Made by a program: the position numbers and the translations under genes. From contig NZ_AP017422.1 of NCBI RefSeq assembly GCF_002355595.1, positions 6,824,823-6,888,822 on the forward strand: a DNA stretch of 64,000 bases, read 5' to 3'. The stretch comes from Filimonas lacunae. GTDB taxonomy: Bacteria > Bacteroidota > Bacteroidia > Chitinophagales > Chitinophagaceae. The notes under the pieces were generated by a model. The model was not told the DNA's origin. It did no database searches and saw only the letters and a list, made by a program, of their open reading frames with translations. Positions 1-9,148 of this stretch are shown one piece after another (within the stretch, counting starts at the first letter, position 1; each line of letters opens with the position of its first letter).

Positions 1-417
1 CGGCTCATAGTCGCCTTTTTCGCGATAAGCATTGCCGGTATTAAACAGCATCTTGGCCAGGTATAACGAATCTTTGATCTTTCGTGAAATAGCTACCGCT
101 TCCAGGTTTAACAGGATAGAAGAATCAAAGTTGGCATCCATATTATTCAGGATATAAGTATAATTAGCGATGTATTTAATAATACCCAACGGATAATTCA
201 GCTTGCGGCTGAGTTCGCCTGCCATACGGTAATACTGCTTTGCCTTTTCTGTTTCCCTATCTTCATACGCACGGCCCACCTGTATATACAGCATCACCTT
301 ATTGGTATCTTCCGGTGCTACAGATAACAGTTTCAACAAACTATCGGTTTGCTGCGCCCTGGCGGGAGCCCATGCTATATGAAACAGCAAAAACATCCCT
401 ATCAGCCTTTTTGCCAT
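1..417 (-). CDS. Exported TPR protein, N-terminal part (runs off the window)
   Basis: The reading frame starts at an ATG at 417 and stays open to base 1, giving 139 residues of an incomplete protein. Residues 1-21 form a signal peptide ending near ARAQ. The rest is helical, with tetratricopeptide-like pairs (AYEDRETEKAKQYYRMAGEL and NTGNAYREKGDYEP). In Bacteroidota such N-termini usually belong to exported TPR proteins that continue into a membrane segment and a histidine kinase or a LuxR/AraC-type DNA-binding domain, but that part is outside the window, so the function is open. It is divergent from the gene at 574, and the 156-bp gap holds a repeated hairpin-like element. Confidence 0.75.
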   Translation of the reverse strand, partial: MAKRLIGMFLLFHIAWAPARAQQTDSLLKLLSVAPEDTNKVMLYIQVGRAYEDRETEKAKQYYRMAGELSRKLNYPLGIIKYIANYTYILNNMDANFDSSILLNLEAVAISRKIKDSLYLAKMLFNTGNAYREKGDYEP

Positions 418-468
418 AGTAATGAATCAATTATCAGGTAAAAGAAGTAAAACCTCCCCGCATCCCCT

Positions 469-541
469 ATACCCTTTTTCGGGTAATCTTTCCCCTTTTA
501 AAATACCCTTTTTCGGGGATTAAATCGCCTTTTTACGGCCT
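469..541. promoter_or_regulatory. Repeated ACCC-T5-CGGG element in a divergent promoter region
   Basis: Two near-identical copies of TACCCTTTTTCGGG lie at 470-483 and 504-517. A weaker third copy (CGCCTTTTTACGGC) lies around 527-540, next to the start of the gene at 574. Each copy has short complementary ends (ACCC/GGGT) around a T tract, so it could be a protein-binding site or a small hairpin. A related but longer hairpin is at 35003-35026. The regulatory role is inference. Confidence 0.35.
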
Positions 542-573
542 CGAAATTTGTAGGGCAATAACACAACTTCTTT

Positions 574-2640
574 ATGAAACACTATATCGCCATCCTCTGT
601 CTCTTGTTTTGCCAACTGGCACAGGCACAGCCCAACAAAGGCAATACGCGGAAAGCACCCACTAAAAAAGATGTAGACGAAACCCTGAAACAGGTGCAAC
701 AAATGATGGATGAGTTAAGCCCCGAAGACAGGCGTATGCTGGACAGCCTGGGCGTAAAACCCTCTTCCTTTAAAAACCTGACTAAACTGAACGATCAGCA
801 ACTGGCCCAGGGCTGGGAAGAAGCCAATCGCATAGTACCCAAGCGGGATGCATCCCGCATCGATGCCATTCCACCCGCTTTCAGCAATGCAGGCACTGCC
901 GCTTATATCACTTCTGTTCAAAATAAAACCCTGCCGCAACTGAAACCTGCTGTTGTTACTATGGGCAAGAAAATATATGCCACCCTACAGGAACAAGGCA
1001 GCAATGCACGCAAAACAGGAAACGCTGCTGCTGCCTTATGGATAATGGGTAAAACACAACTGGCCTTTTATATCATGGGTAAAGCCTGCGAGCAGGATGC
1101 CACCAACACGGACAACCTCAGCAACTATGCCGCCATGTTAAGTATGACAGGTGCGCCACAGCTGGCTATCCCTCTACTCAATAATCTAAACACCCGCTTT
1201 CCACGCAACAGTACCTTACTCAACAACCTGGGACAAGCCTGGTTTGCTTTAGGCGACATCAATAAAGCTGAAAAGTATATCGACAGCACCATACGCATAG
1301 CCACTTTTCATACACAGGCCAATTACACCAAATGCCTGATAGAACAAAGCAGGGGTAACAATCCAGGCGCTATAGCCGCAGGTAAAAAGTCTATCAGGCA
1401 AGGATTTAGTACAGATAAGGAAGACCGGTTACGTGAATTAGGTTATCAGATGAACATCAACGATGTTACCGTTCCGCCTATGTACCAAAATGATCCGCTG
1501 CAATTGGGTGGCTTTACACATCCCGCTTTCCCGAAGTCGGTAAAAGCCTGCGTGGTAGCCCAGGCGGAATGGACTGCTTTTGTTACCGAAATAGACAAGA
1601 ACCTTCAACAGCTGCAAAAAGAACTGGCTACAGCGAATGAAAATGGCAAAACAGCTATGCAAAACAGGATACAGCAAAGTGTAGCCGCCACACAGGCTTC
1701 TTTGCAATCGGGCCTGCCGCCAACACCCGTGCAACTATCACCCATGTATGCATCCCGTGCAGAAATGCGACTTGGAAAAACTCAGGAAGATTACGAACGG
1801 AAGCTAAAGGAGTATGCAGAAAAGCTCACTGCTTTTACTGAGGGACGTGGCAAACAATTGCAAGACGCTTACAACACCGAAATGAAAAAACTACAGGAGG
1901 AAGACAAAAAGCAAACAGGAGAAGGAAAGCCCAACAAAGATTATTGCCCGTTGTACCGCGAAGCTTCTGACAAATTTTTAAATGGCTATAACACGGTATG
2001 GGAACAGCTATACATAGAAATGCTGGAGATAGAGAAAAAACACCTGAATGAAGATTGTTATTACCGCATGTATCAATTCTGGCCGGAGGAATACGAGAAT
2101 ATTAAAATCGGCAGCAAGGGCGCCTGGCTCAAGGCTTTACAACAGTATCATTTTACATCTATCACCCAATATGTTTGTAAGGAAACACTGCCCGATCAAA
2201 AGAGCAGCACCCTGGCCAAATTTGACGACATTAACTGTAAGTATCATAGTTCTTTCTGGACACCTGTAGGAACTATCCAATCTGATTGCAGCAAAACAAC
2301 CACTAACCTGGATATACAGGTGCTGAAAATTGGCTTAGTACAGGACATGGACCAGAAAACCTTTGGCGATCAGTTTATCAGCTGCACTGTTGAAATGGGC
2401 GCCAGTGCAGGTAAAGAGATTTCCGCAGGCCCATTAACCGTAGGCGGAGAAGTGGGTGGTGGCATTGGAGTAGAAATAGACCGGACAGGTGTGAAAGACG
2501 TATTTGTTACAGCAGGCGCCAGTGCGGGTGTAAGTATAGGTGATCCGCTTTCTGTATCGGCAGGCATGGAAGGAAGAATAAGTATTATCAGCGGACAGGG
2601 AACTGTTTCCGGCACAGGCATATTCGAGAATATTAAATAA
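574..2640 (+). CDS. Secreted TPR-containing protein of unknown function, 688 aa
   Basis: An 18-residue signal peptide (MKHYIAILCLLFCQLAQA) points to export. After a polar N-terminal stretch, residues ~145-275 carry tetratricopeptide-like repeats (for example NLGQAWFALGDINKAEKYI). Residues ~335-440 are charged helices with coiled-coil character. The last ~90 residues are rich in Gly, Ser, Ala and Val with alternating small residues, likely a beta structure, and no membrane helix is seen. It is followed by two more secreted-protein genes at short spacing (19 and 27 bp), so the three are probably an operon. I do not recognise a named family beyond the TPR fold and assign no function. Confidence 0.8.
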   Translation: MKHYIAILCLLFCQLAQAQPNKGNTRKAPTKKDVDETLKQVQQMMDELSPEDRRMLDSLGVKPSSFKNLTKLNDQQLAQGWEEANRIVPKRDASRIDAIPPAFSNAGTAAYITSVQNKTLPQLKPAVVTMGKKIYATLQEQGSNARKTGNAAAALWIMGKTQLAFYIMGKACEQDATNTDNLSNYAAMLSMTGAPQLAIPLLNNLNTRFPRNSTLLNNLGQAWFALGDINKAEKYIDSTIRIATFHTQANYTKCLIEQSRGNNPGAIAAGKKSIRQGFSTDKEDRLRELGYQMNINDVTVPPMYQNDPLQLGGFTHPAFPKSVKACVVAQAEWTAFVTEIDKNLQQLQKELATANENGKTAMQNRIQQSVAATQASLQSGLPPTPVQLSPMYASRAEMRLGKTQEDYERKLKEYAEKLTAFTEGRGKQLQDAYNTEMKKLQEEDKKQTGEGKPNKDYCPLYREASDKFLNGYNTVWEQLYIEMLEIEKKHLNEDCYYRMYQFWPEEYENIKIGSKGAWLKALQQYHFTSITQYVCKETLPDQKSSTLAKFDDINCKYHSSFWTPVGTIQSDCSKTTTNLDIQVLKIGLVQDMDQKTFGDQFISCTVEMGASAGKEISAGPLTVGGEVGGGIGVEIDRTGVKDVFVTAGASAGVSIGDPLSVSAGMEGRISIISGQGTVSGTGIFENIK

Positions 2641-2659
2641 CACCTCAAACTATTCTATC

Positions 2660-3874
2660 ATGAAATGTTCTTTTCACTATATCCTACCTGCGTTACTGGC
2701 ACTACTGGTAAGCCTGGAAAGCAAGGCCCAACCCTCACCCAAAGACGCACGTATTAAAGACAGTATTATTGGCTGGCAGGATCATTTAACCAAAGCTGAT
2801 ACGCCCACCAAACCCTTTATTACGCCCTACGATACGTTTAGCCTGCATCAACAACGTATTAATAACCTGTTTGTACAGTGGATGCAGCAAAGCTATACGC
2901 CCGTAGGTGGATTGGGCAGGTACTCAAAGTACTTTTATTACCAAAAGAACAACCATTACCCGCATAGCTATGGAGTAATGTTTAAAGCCTACTCTGTAGG
3001 CTTTAGGTATCTGGACGCCCAGGGACACTTTGCAGGTATAGCTGAAACCTGGGTGCCTTTTCATGTAAGTGTAAACTCGGTTAACAACGCCTGGGGTATT
3101 TATTATTTAAACAACGACATTGATTATTACTTTACATTACCCGAGGAGTTTTACGCAGAAAGCCGGCAGAACCAGGAGGTGATGCAAAAAACAGATCCGA
3201 AAATAAACCCCTATGTACATAAATATCTGACCAACGTAACCGGTTTTTGGCAAACCACCTACCTGGTACCCGGCAATAAATTGCCTATTGTGCAGCTGAC
3301 CAAAGGTGAGTTCCTCACTTTAACCGAAGCCGCTATAGATCGCCACCTGGCTAATAAGAAAAAAGAACTGGAATCTACCTACCGCAATAGCCCTAAAGAT
3401 GTGAGCTACTTTTATAATACCGAAGTGGAGTCAATGAGCAGGGTTCGTAATGGCATTCAACAACTCAAAGCCAAACACAAAAGTGATTGGAACGAACCTG
3501 CTAAAATTCGCACCACCCAACCCACACTACTGGATTTTGATGGCTCTATCGACCCTTTTGACATTGACAAGTTTGAACAGGGGCTTAATAAATATGGCTT
3601 TGTTTATCGTTTTGAGCCTGCTGCTTACGCCCGCTGTAAGGCAGATAAACCACAATGGATCACTATCAGCATCGCGTATGCTGCACCTTCCTATGGCAAT
3701 AAAGCTTATGAAATGTACCGCAGCGTAATGGAGTTTATCAACTACGACTACATTTATAACTACTTCTTCGATCCCGAAAAAGTAAAGGGACAGCCTTATC
3801 GCCCTAATAACGAAGCAAAACAGAAAGAGATACTGGCAGGTTATAACAGTCCCGGCAAACCAGCCAGTCGCTAA
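2660..3874 (+). CDS. Secreted protein of unknown function, 404 aa
   Basis: The first ~23 residues are a signal peptide with a long Leu/Ala core ending in SKA. The mature protein is rich in Tyr, Asn and Phe, as usual for extracytoplasmic Bacteroidota proteins. It has no obvious catalytic motif, no membrane helix and no repeat. It begins 19 bp after the 688-residue TPR protein and ends 27 bp before the next gene, consistent with co-transcription. I cannot assign a family. It may work with its two neighbours at the cell surface or in the periplasm, but that rests only on position. Confidence 0.75.
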   Translation: MKCSFHYILPALLALLVSLESKAQPSPKDARIKDSIIGWQDHLTKADTPTKPFITPYDTFSLHQQRINNLFVQWMQQSYTPVGGLGRYSKYFYYQKNNHYPHSYGVMFKAYSVGFRYLDAQGHFAGIAETWVPFHVSVNSVNNAWGIYYLNNDIDYYFTLPEEFYAESRQNQEVMQKTDPKINPYVHKYLTNVTGFWQTTYLVPGNKLPIVQLTKGEFLTLTEAAIDRHLANKKKELESTYRNSPKDVSYFYNTEVESMSRVRNGIQQLKAKHKSDWNEPAKIRTTQPTLLDFDGSIDPFDIDKFEQGLNKYGFVYRFEPAAYARCKADKPQWITISIAYAAPSYGNKAYEMYRSVMEFINYDYIYNYFFDPEKVKGQPYRPNNEAKQKEILAGYNSPGKPASR

Positions 3875-3901
3875 ACATACACTATTCAAAACATCCCATC
3901 T

Positions 3902-5251
3902 ATGCGCACTCTATTATTCATCATCGCCCTGACATCCCTGTTTCACACAACCGGCTGTACACAAAAAGCCAGCTTTGATTTATTCACTTATATAAGCCCT
4001 GCCGGGTTTAGCAAAGAGATAAAACAAACCTACATTGCTTATGCACAGGTAGAAAAAACCGGAAGCTGGTGCCAGCTGGCCTTATACAAAGGCGTGCCTT
4101 CGCAGGGAAATATATACAACGACTTTAACGCAGAATGGAAAACATTGGTAGCCACTCCTAATAATATCAGTACCACACCTGCTATTGATACCGTTGCTAA
4201 AGCCAATGGATGGGAAATAGCTTCCGGCGCCACACACTACACTTTTGATGGCGGAGATGCAATCGCACTGCTCACCACGTTCAGCGGTTACAATACCCGT
4301 TTAAGCGTATTGGCTAAAACGAACGATAAAAACAGGATGGAGACTATCTATGCTTTTTTAAACAGCATAGATCTGCAACAGCCCGCCACCAGTACTAACA
4401 CCACGCCCAACGCATTGAATACCCCTTCCGCCGCTATCAAGGACGGCTTCACATTCAACACCACCCATTGGGATGATGGCTGGACCAGTACTGTACAACC
4501 TGATTGGGTAGAAGTATCAAAGGGAAGCATCAAAGTATTACTTCATTATGCAACACCTATCCATGCAGCTAATACAGATTGTGATGTGATATGTTCTGCT
4601 GCCTGGAATACCCTGGTGGCCAACCGCTATAGCAATATGCGTGATTACAAATCGGCTCCCAATGTATTAGGTTCTGAACGGCCTTATTTAGCACAGGCTT
4701 ATGTTACCAATAGCGCAGGCGCTACTGTGTATGTAACCCTGTTTAGTAAAGGTAAAAGTGGCTGGTTGGAAATTATATGTCCGGATAAGGCCAGTTTTGT
4801 CAACGCCTTTGGCGTTGATATTGATAAAATCAATTTCTATACAGATAATAAGCTATTCGATCCCCTGCAAAAGATAGCAGGATATAACAAATTTGCGATT
4901 GCACAAACAGACTTTACCGGTAAGTGGACTAACAACTTTGGTGGCAATACGTACTACGCGAACATATACACCGGCCTTAGCGCAGGTATGAGCAGTTACT
5001 CCTCCAACCAGGAATTCCAGTTCTCCTCTAACCAAACCTATAGCTGGAAGATCATCGCCGCTAATTCGCGCAATGGTGTAAGCAACTTTGCTCAAGGCAA
5101 AGGTAATGGCACATTTAAAGTCTCAGACAACTGGCACATCTACTTTTCAGATATTGAAGGGAAGCCGAAAACCTATGCTGCCCAGTTTCTGGCAGTGAAA
5201 GGTGGTAGAGTTTTGTTGCTGGATGGAACATTGTTTAGTAAAGCACGCTAA
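3902..5251 (+). CDS. Putative lipoprotein of unknown function, 449 aa
   Basis: The N-terminus (MRTLLFIIALTSLFHTTGC) is a signal sequence ending in a plausible lipobox with Cys19, so the protein is probably lipid-anchored. Two related alpha/beta segments follow (residues ~28-155 and ~175-315), both containing a stretch like AAWNTLVANR or AEWKTLVATP, which suggests an internal duplication. The C-terminal ~125 residues (FTGKWTNNFGGNTYYANIY onward) look like a beta-barrel or lipocalin-like domain. No active site is recognisable. It is the third gene of the secreted-protein cluster that starts at 574. Confidence 0.75.
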   Translation: MRTLLFIIALTSLFHTTGCTQKASFDLFTYISPAGFSKEIKQTYIAYAQVEKTGSWCQLALYKGVPSQGNIYNDFNAEWKTLVATPNNISTTPAIDTVAKANGWEIASGATHYTFDGGDAIALLTTFSGYNTRLSVLAKTNDKNRMETIYAFLNSIDLQQPATSTNTTPNALNTPSAAIKDGFTFNTTHWDDGWTSTVQPDWVEVSKGSIKVLLHYATPIHAANTDCDVICSAAWNTLVANRYSNMRDYKSAPNVLGSERPYLAQAYVTNSAGATVYVTLFSKGKSGWLEIICPDKASFVNAFGVDIDKINFYTDNKLFDPLQKIAGYNKFAIAQTDFTGKWTNNFGGNTYYANIYTGLSAGMSSYSSNQEFQFSSNQTYSWKIIAANSRNGVSNFAQGKGNGTFKVSDNWHIYFSDIEGKPKTYAAQFLAVKGGRVLLLDGTLFSKAR

Positions 5252-5316
5252 GCAAGCAAAGGGCTATGTAATTTTTGCTGACTATCTTTATTTATTATCA
5301 ACTCAAAAACGTTTCA

Positions 5317-6269
5317 ATGAAAAAACAGGTAGCCTGGTAGCGAGTTTTTTACTTTTTTCTTCACTCACTGCCCAAGAAACATTACAAACTGTTGCAGATA
5401 GAGGCAACACTATATTCTCTACCGACTATCAAAAATATATTTTAATAGGTAGAGATGCTTCCTCAGGAAACAGCCTTTCTCTTGCATGGCGCTACAATGA
5501 CGGCAGCCCTTATAGCATGGTAGAATCTTTTGCAGGCGGAAGTCCACTGGTATTGCAACAAGCAGGAGGCAACGTAGGTATAGGCATCATAGCACCTACT
5601 CAAAAGCTAGAAGTTAATGGCGCAGTCAAATCATACACCAGCTCTTTTGGCTCGGTTGATTATAATACATCAGCAAAGGGGTATGCCAACTTTGGCAGTA
5701 ATAACCACGGAACTGTGCTCGTTTCATCCAATTTATTTATAAGCGGTAATGACAATTTAAAAATAGTAAATAACCACAATACCATGTCTGGAGCCGCCAT
5801 CATGATACCAGGAAATGGGCAGCCTAATCAAAACAGCATAGTATTTTATACTAAATCTACAGGCACAGCCGTAGTTAATGATGATTACTCCATAGCTCCC
5901 AGAATGATCATTGATGCATCCGGAAATATTGGTATTGGTACAACCTCGCCGCAAAGCGAATTAGCTGTTAAAGGAACCATCACATCAAAGAAAATAAAGG
6001 TGACACTATCTGGATGGGCCGACTATGTTTTTGATCCTTCTTACCAGCTTCAACCATTAAGCCAGATTGAAAAATACATACAGGAAAATAAACATCTGCC
6101 AGAAGTACCCACAACAGCAGAAGTAAAAAAAGATGGAATTGACATTGGAGATAACCAGGCTCTTTTATTAAAAAAAATAGAAGAACTCACTCTTTACATC
6201 ATACAGCAAAGCAAACGATTAGATGCTCAGGAAAAAGTGATTGCTGAATTGAAAGAAAAAATACATTAA
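5317..6269 (+). CDS. Fiber-like secreted protein with C-terminal coiled coil; start disrupted by a frameshift
   Basis: The body of the protein contains repeats of the type NVGIGIIAPTQKLEVNG and GNIGIGTTSPQSELAVKG. It ends with a conserved block (GWADYVF, IEKYIQENKHLPEVP) and a terminal coiled coil (LLLKKIEELTLYIIQQSKR). This architecture is common in Bacteroidota and resembles phage tail-fiber C-termini. The only sensible start is ATG at 5317, but it reads MKKQVAW and stops. Adding one A to the A6 tract at 5320-5325 gives MKKTGSLVASFLLFSSLTAQ, a perfect signal peptide in frame with the rest. The gene is therefore either frameshifted (mutation or phase variation) or carries a sequencing error. 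In-frame reading from 5202 would start inside the preceding gene and is unlikely. Confidence 0.7.
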
Positions 6270-6279
6270 TACCCAAATT

Positions 6280-6333
6280 CTAAAAAATAGAAAAGGGGGT
6301 CTCAAAAGAAACGCCCCCTTTTCTATTTTTTAG
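6280..6333. terminator. Bidirectional terminator between convergent genes
   Basis: A perfect 20-bp inverted repeat (6280-6299 with 6314-6333) has a GGGGG/CCCCC core and A/T-tract flanks. The A and T tracts give a U run on both strands. It lies between the fiber-like gene and the convergent acyltransferase gene. Confidence 0.9.
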
Positions 6334-6384
6334 ATATATTATTATCGCTAAGTATTTTACACTCACATACAGTTAAAGAAATAG

Positions 6385-7590
6385 CTAGTTTTTTAAAACA
6401 AGCTCTGAATTAACCATCTGGGGTTGCCGTTTCTTGCCAAAAAGCCTTTCTCTTAGCCTTAAAAAAGGAGTTTCAATTAATCTTGTCATAATAATACCCA
6501 CTATTATTGACACAGCTAAATATGTAAACAAATATGTAAAGTAACTAGCAACACTGCCTGAATATAAATATTTAATCATGTAGAGGTTTACGAATGCATG
6601 CCATAGATATATAGCATATGAATTTCGTCCAACCAATGCAATAAACCTATTTTTAAATAAAACGCCTCCGAATTCGATGGCCATTATTATTAACCCTCCA
6701 TAAAAAATTGGATTTGTTGCTAACAAAACAACAGATACCCAATTATAATCATCTCTACGAATGAAAAAGTTTGGCAATAAAAACAATGCCGAACATGCAA
6801 CTATTACGACTCTATACTTTCTTAAGAAAACTTTCAGCTCCTCTTGTTTGTAGTTATATAAATAAGACAAAAACACTCCAAAGAATAAAGCATCAAGCCT
6901 AAAATGAGTTTTAATGTAGTGCAGTTCGAAGCTATAAGCCGGGTGCTCTAAGTTCGACTTAATACGAAAAGCAATTCCACAAACACATAGCAAAATATAG
7001 GCAACAAGAAATGTTCTTGCTTTCATATTTTTTCTTGCTATGATAAATATAAAAAACACAGGCAATAAAAGATAAAAAGCTTCCTCTACATCTAATGACC
7101 ATGTAGTAATCCATCTTCCCCCTAAATAGTTATTCAAAAAGAATAAATCCTTGACATAGTCTATAGAAGAAAAGCCACTTTGCAGTCCAAGTTGAAGAGG
7201 CTGTTCAATCAAAAAGGTTAACAATATGAAAACCGCAAAACTGGGGAATATTTTAAAAAAACGGCGGATTAAAAAACGACCTGCATTTATAGTCCTTTGT
7301 TCATTGTACTCCTTAAATAATAACCCGGACACCAAAAAGCCGCTTAAGACAAAGAAAAGATCAACACCACTCCATCCGCCTATAGTAAAACTACATAAGA
7401 ACAATCGTATCTGTTTAAAAGGGAAACCTGGCACAGCACTTTTCTCAACAATAGCGGCATGATGTAATAAAACCATTGTAATAGCAATCCCTCTAATTAC
7501 ATCTAAAGTTGTATTTCTTTGTTTGACTGGTGTTACAAAATCTTTTGTGATAAATGGGGACGCTTTCGTTGCAGGCTTCAATATTTTCAT
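6385..7590 (-). CDS. Acyltransferase family 3 (OafA/YrhL-like) membrane protein, 401 aa
   Basis: The family signature is clear: RGIAITMVLLHHAAI near residue 34 holds the conserved Arg and His pair, and GGWSGVDLFFVLSGFLVSG follows near residue 73. About ten hydrophobic segments span the protein. Family members transfer acyl groups, often acetyl, to sugars of O-antigen, capsule or other envelope glycans, so surface polysaccharide modification is the likely role. No glycan biosynthesis genes are nearby. The gene and its surroundings are visibly more AT-rich than the rest of the window, which fits recent acquisition. Its start codon is followed by a positively charged cytoplasmic N-terminus. Confidence 0.9.
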   Translation of the reverse strand: MKILKPATKASPFITKDFVTPVKQRNTTLDVIRGIAITMVLLHHAAIVEKSAVPGFPFKQIRLFLCSFTIGGWSGVDLFFVLSGFLVSGLLFKEYNEQRTINAGRFLIRRFFKIFPSFAVFILLTFLIEQPLQLGLQSGFSSIDYVKDLFFLNNYLGGRWITTWSLDVEEAFYLLLPVFFIFIIARKNMKARTFLVAYILLCVCGIAFRIKSNLEHPAYSFELHYIKTHFRLDALFFGVFLSYLYNYKQEELKVFLRKYRVVIVACSALFLLPNFFIRRDDYNWVSVVLLATNPIFYGGLIIMAIEFGGVLFKNRFIALVGRNSYAIYLWHAFVNLYMIKYLYSGSVASYFTYLFTYLAVSIIVGIIMTRLIETPFLRLRERLFGKKRQPQMVNSELVLKN

Positions 7591-7718
7591 AAAGTTATCA
7601 GGATAAATTCAGCAAATTATTAAAAAACACAATGTCCACTACACAACAATAAAACTTTTCATTGATGCCCCTAGAATTAATACAAAAAAGGAACCGGAAT
7701 TGGTTTCATTTTTTTAAG

Positions 7719-7792
7719 CTCCCAAAACAGAACTTAGATCTGTGCCCCTCTGACTAACAGTCAGATACTCTAACCAACTGAGCTATTCGGGA
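7719..7792 (-). pseudogene. Damaged tRNA-Asn(GTT) gene
   Basis: Read on the minus strand this 74-base segment folds as a cloverleaf with anticodon GTT and is close to the two intact tRNA-Asn genes at 10842 and 11004. The T loop reads TCTAAGT instead of TTCAAGT, so the invariant T55 and C56 needed for the D-loop/T-loop contact are swapped. Several other bases differ, including anticodon-loop position 38 (G for A). A weakened hairpin (one mismatch) with a T tract follows at about 7684-7717, matching the terminators behind the intact copies. It is probably non-functional. Confidence 0.75.
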
Positions 7793-7904
7793 ATATTTGT
7801 AAAATAACGGCTGCAAACTAAACTTATCAATTCTTAAAATAGCGTACTTGACAACTTTTTACTCCATACGCCCTATTCTTTTCCGTGCTTTATGCCGTGT
7901 TAGC

Positions 7905-7942
7905 AAACAAGCCGCCCCCGATACTATCGAGACGGCCTGTTT
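7905..7942 (-). terminator. Probable terminator of the gene at 7969
   Basis: An imperfect inverted repeat (7905-7914 with 7933-7942, one mismatch) encloses a second pairing segment with a CGATA/TATCG core. It sits 27 bp after the stop codon of the minus-strand gene at 7969. No long U run follows, so strength is uncertain. Confidence 0.5.
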
Positions 7943-7968
7943 CATAAAATGCCAACAAAGCATAGCCG

Positions 7969-8616
7969 CTAACTACCGATAGCACCGCCTACTACTCCAC
8001 CAAACACCGCTACACGCACTTCACTATTCTGCCCAACAAACTCATCATTACTATAACAACGGACCATGTACTCACGCACTTCGGCCTTCCCCGTCACCTG
8101 CAAAGGCCTTGTATCTTTATAAGGCGACTGTATGGCATTACCCAGCTTGGCCCGCTCTTCTTTACCATGCATGCGTGTGAAAATGATAACCCCTGTCTGG
8201 CCGCGCTTATTAAAACCAATTTCCACATAATCAGGGTACACGTTTACTTTCATTGCCGACTGCAGGCTTACCTTACTTTGTGCGCCTGCTGTAGTGACAA
8301 TGCCCAAAGCCCTACCTATATTTTCTGTATACAGGGCGTTCCGCTTCAATACAACTGCGGCGTTGGTAATAAAATTAACCTCTTCTACACATACCTGGTT
8401 TTTAGCCAGTATAGCATCCTGATATTCCTGCTTTTTCAAAACCACAGTCATCAACCCCACCATTCCCCTTTGCGCTTTATCCTGCAGTTCTGTAACCTGA
8501 GCGGGGGCAAGCCCCAATAATGGCCCCTTAATCGCTATCTGCTCTTTAAAATTGTTCAACCAACGTAACAGTTCTGCATCTTTAGACGGGATAAAATAGT
8601 TATATGTTTTTTTCAT
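7969..8616 (-). CDS. Conserved hypothetical protein, 215 aa
   Basis: I take ATG 8616 as the start (MKKTYNYFIPSKDAELLRWL). The frame is open further upstream to 8904, but that extension has no protein-like composition. The N-terminal ~90 residues are helical. Residues ~120-205 contain beta strands (VNVYPDYVEIGFNKRGQTG and AEVREYMVRCYSNDEFVG), with a small Gly/Val-rich tail (FGGVVGGAIGS). There is no signal peptide and no membrane helix. I do not recognise the family and assign no function. It lies between the damaged tRNA-Asn and a stretch without solid genes, in the AT-rich accessory part of the window. Confidence 0.7.
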   Translation of the reverse strand: MKKTYNYFIPSKDAELLRWLNNFKEQIAIKGPLLGLAPAQVTELQDKAQRGMVGLMTVVLKKQEYQDAILAKNQVCVEEVNFITNAAVVLKRNALYTENIGRALGIVTTAGAQSKVSLQSAMKVNVYPDYVEIGFNKRGQTGVIIFTRMHGKEERAKLGNAIQSPYKDTRPLQVTGKAEVREYMVRCYSNDEFVGQNSEVRVAVFGGVVGGAIGS

Positions 8617-9148
8617 TGTTTTAAAATTTGACTGATGATAGAGTCCCGGATGTATGTTATCCGGGGCCTGAACAGTTTCCGCATCCAATGCCACTTCTTT
8701 TTGTACAATAATCCGGGAAAGAAGCTGGCAAATGGTAACGGACGAATGGCCATTCTGTTGCTGCCCGATTGCGATGTAAAATTGGAAATAAGGGCGCAAG
8801 CTGCAAAACCTTAGGCTAAGGTTAGTGTGGCTCAAACGCAATGCTGGCGCGGATTTTTTTTTAAATATGAAAAGGGATGTTGGCTCAGGAAGCCAATTCG
8901 ACACATTTTACTAACAATCAACCACATACGATTTTTCAGAAACGGCTTTAGACTAAGGCTACCCTAAGTTTTTTTCTGAAACCCATACTACATAAGGGAT
9001 ACAGAAATCACATTATGTATTTCAAAATACTTTTTAGGCTATTTCCGGAGCTGAAAACCCTCAAAAACTCACTTTATTTTTTCACGCAGAGACTTGTAAT
9101 TTGTACCAGTGAGCTTTTAGAAATGGCCAGAAAGTTGCCAGAGCAAAA
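8617..9148. other. Intergenic stretch, nothing identified
   Basis: About 530 bases upstream of the gene at 7969. The open frame on the minus strand to 8904 is low-quality sequence in continuation of that gene. I see no RNA gene, convincing promoter or repeat here apart from a possible first weak unit of the repeat described at 9149, near 9090-9114. Confidence 0.5.

Noticed and set aside
574-700. Candidate CRISPR-like or rRNA features in the left part
   Set aside because: Repeats at 469-541 are only two or three copies without spacers of even length, and no cas or rRNA gene is nearby.
8617-8904. N-terminal extension of the gene at 7969
   Set aside because: The extension adds low-complexity residues and no signal peptide, while ATG 8616 gives a clean start.
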